In this document: one piece after another, positions 5,902-6,697 of the stretch
Layout of the letters: each line of letters starts with the position of its first letter
Numbering within the stretch: position 1 is the stretch's first letter
NCBI GenBank assembly: GCA_002351795.1
Contig: DEHG01000028.1
Coordinates: 1 to 6,697 of the forward strand
Direction: 5' to 3'
DNA length: 6,697 bases
Source of the DNA: Ruminococcaceae bacterium UBA2806
GTDB lineage: Bacteria > Bacillota > Clostridia > Oscillospirales > Acutalibacteraceae
The notes under the pieces: generated by a model
The model's input: only the letters and a program-made list of their open reading frames with translations
What the model was told of the DNA's origin: nothing
Databases searched by the model: none
Position numbers and translations under genes: made by a program

Positions 5902-6621
5902 ATGCAGGAAAATATATGCAGTATACCGGTAAATGACGTATTTCTGCCCAAGGACAGATGTCCGATGTGCAGGATGAGGGATATGCTTGAAGAAAGAAAG
6001 GCGCAGTACATAACAGGTTCGGCAATGATGGAGCCAAGCGTCAGAGTGCAGACGAATCAGCAGGGCTTTTGCTTCAGGCATTTTGAACAGATGGTAAGAC
6101 TTGGCAAGCGTTTGTCCAATGCGCTTATACTTGAAAGTCATCTCCAGCAGATATCTGAGGAATATGTGCCGACAATTGCGCCCAAAAAGCCGGATAAGAA
6201 AAAGATGGCTGCTCTGGGAACCATGCTTAACGATTGCTTTATCTGCCGTGATCTGAAGCAGAATATGGAAAATATGGTGCGTATCGTCCATGCAATGTGG
6301 ATAAGCGAGCCTGAATTCCGTCAGCTTTATGCCCAGCAGCAATTCATATGTCTTGAACATTTCTATCTTCTTATGAATGTTGACCAGAAAGGGCTTGGCA
6401 AAAACTATCAGGCATTTTATGAGGTAACTTCAATGCTTACAGGCAGCTACCTTGAAAGACTTGTAAAGGATGTTCATCACTTTGCGTCTATGACCGACTA
6501 CCGAAGCATAGGCAGCAATAACTGGGCAGGAACAAAGGACAGTATAGAAAGATCCATAGAATTCCTTACGGGCGAGCTGCTGCCGGTTGAGGATATAGGC
6601 GACTGGGAAGCAGAGGAATGA
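5902..6621 (+). CDS. DUF6062-like protein with two CxxC/CxxH units
   Basis: This 239-residue soluble protein of unknown function has no signal peptide or membrane segment. It resembles, from memory, the DUF6062 family of Clostridia (N-terminal IPVNDVF, then CPMC, MMEPSVRVQTN and GFCFRHF). It contains two similar units: C20-x2-C23, 33 residues, C57-x2-H60; then C112-x2-C115, 34 residues, C150-x2-H153. Each unit could bind one metal ion, probably zinc, through three Cys and one His. A basic linker (PKKPDKKK, 94-101) lies between the units. The C-terminal part (about 165-239) is helical and ends acidic, with NNWAGTKDSIERSIEFL near 206-222. The gene is divergent from the ptsI-like gene, has its own very strong promoter and appears monocistronic, since another promoter follows at 6669. 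No catalytic motif is evident, and the role is unknown. Confidence 0.88.
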   Translation: MQENICSIPVNDVFLPKDRCPMCRMRDMLEERKAQYITGSAMMEPSVRVQTNQQGFCFRHFEQMVRLGKRLSNALILESHLQQISEEYVPTIAPKKPDKKKMAALGTMLNDCFICRDLKQNMENMVRIVHAMWISEPEFRQLYAQQQFICLEHFYLLMNVDQKGLGKNYQAFYEVTSMLTGSYLERLVKDVHHFASMTDYRSIGSNNWAGTKDSIERSIEFLTGELLPVEDIGDWEAEE

Positions 6622-6668
6622 TCGTCCTGCTGCGGCTTAAAAAGTTATAGCTAATTTATAAAAAAGAC

Positions 6669-6697
6669 TTGACACGCCCCCCTGTTTGTGGTATATT
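6669..6697 (+). promoter_or_regulatory. Promoter at the right edge, for a gene outside the window
   Basis: TTGACA (6669-6674) and TATATT (6692-6697) are separated by 17 bases, the same boxes and spacing as the thrS promoter. The transcription start and gene lie beyond the window. No clear terminator for the preceding gene is seen between 6622 and 6668. Confidence 0.75.

Noticed and set aside
5896..6360. Minus-strand open frame of 154 codons opposite the DUF6062-like gene
   Set aside because: It has no ribosome binding site or promoter, its product is of low plausibility, and it fully overlaps a well-supported plus-strand gene.
1..6697. CRISPR array, insertion sequence, tRNA or rRNA gene
   Set aside because: I saw no regularly spaced repeats, transposase-like frame, terminal inverted repeats, or tRNA/rRNA-like sequence on either strand.

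Overview
The window looks like ordinary chromosome from a low-to-moderate GC Gram-positive anaerobe of class Clostridia, most likely an Oscillospiraceae/Ruminococcus-type bacterium. The reasons are a T-box riboswitch in front of thrS, strong GGAGG-type ribosome binding sites, AT-rich intergenic DNA, a Clostridia-style threonyl-tRNA synthetase and a DUF6062-type Cys/His protein. The genus is an inference from gene content and was not tested by any search.

Layout from left to right. Positions 1-124 are AT-rich with no gene. On the minus strand, read right to left, come: ptsI-like Enzyme I (5448-3763); the thrS promoter and T-box leader (3679-3381); thrS (3335-1386) with its own intrinsic terminator (1374-1341); a small two-helix membrane protein with a PH-like tail (1296-775); and nth, endonuclease III (760-125). 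The last two form a tight pair. On the plus strand, a consensus sigma-A promoter (5807-5835) drives a Cys/His-rich DUF6062-like gene (5902-6621), divergent from ptsI across about 450 bp of AT-rich DNA. The window ends on another promoter (6669-6697) that points out of it to the right.

The genes do not form one pathway. thrS is tuned to uncharged tRNA-Thr: the leader shows a predicted ACC specifier, a UGGA T-box bulge, and competing antiterminator and terminator hairpins. nth is a complete base-excision repair enzyme with every catalytic and Fe-S residue in place.

The most notable item is the Enzyme I homologue. It is full length and keeps the phosphorylatable histidine, but several PEP/Mg-site residues are replaced (equivalents of E. 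coli R332, R358, D455 and C502), and the phosphohistidine loop carries an extra residue. It may be a PTS Enzyme I with altered or lost PEP chemistry, possibly regulatory. The second point of interest is the DUF6062-like protein, built from two near-identically spaced CxxC...CxxH units. No CRISPR array, mobile element, tRNA or rRNA was seen.
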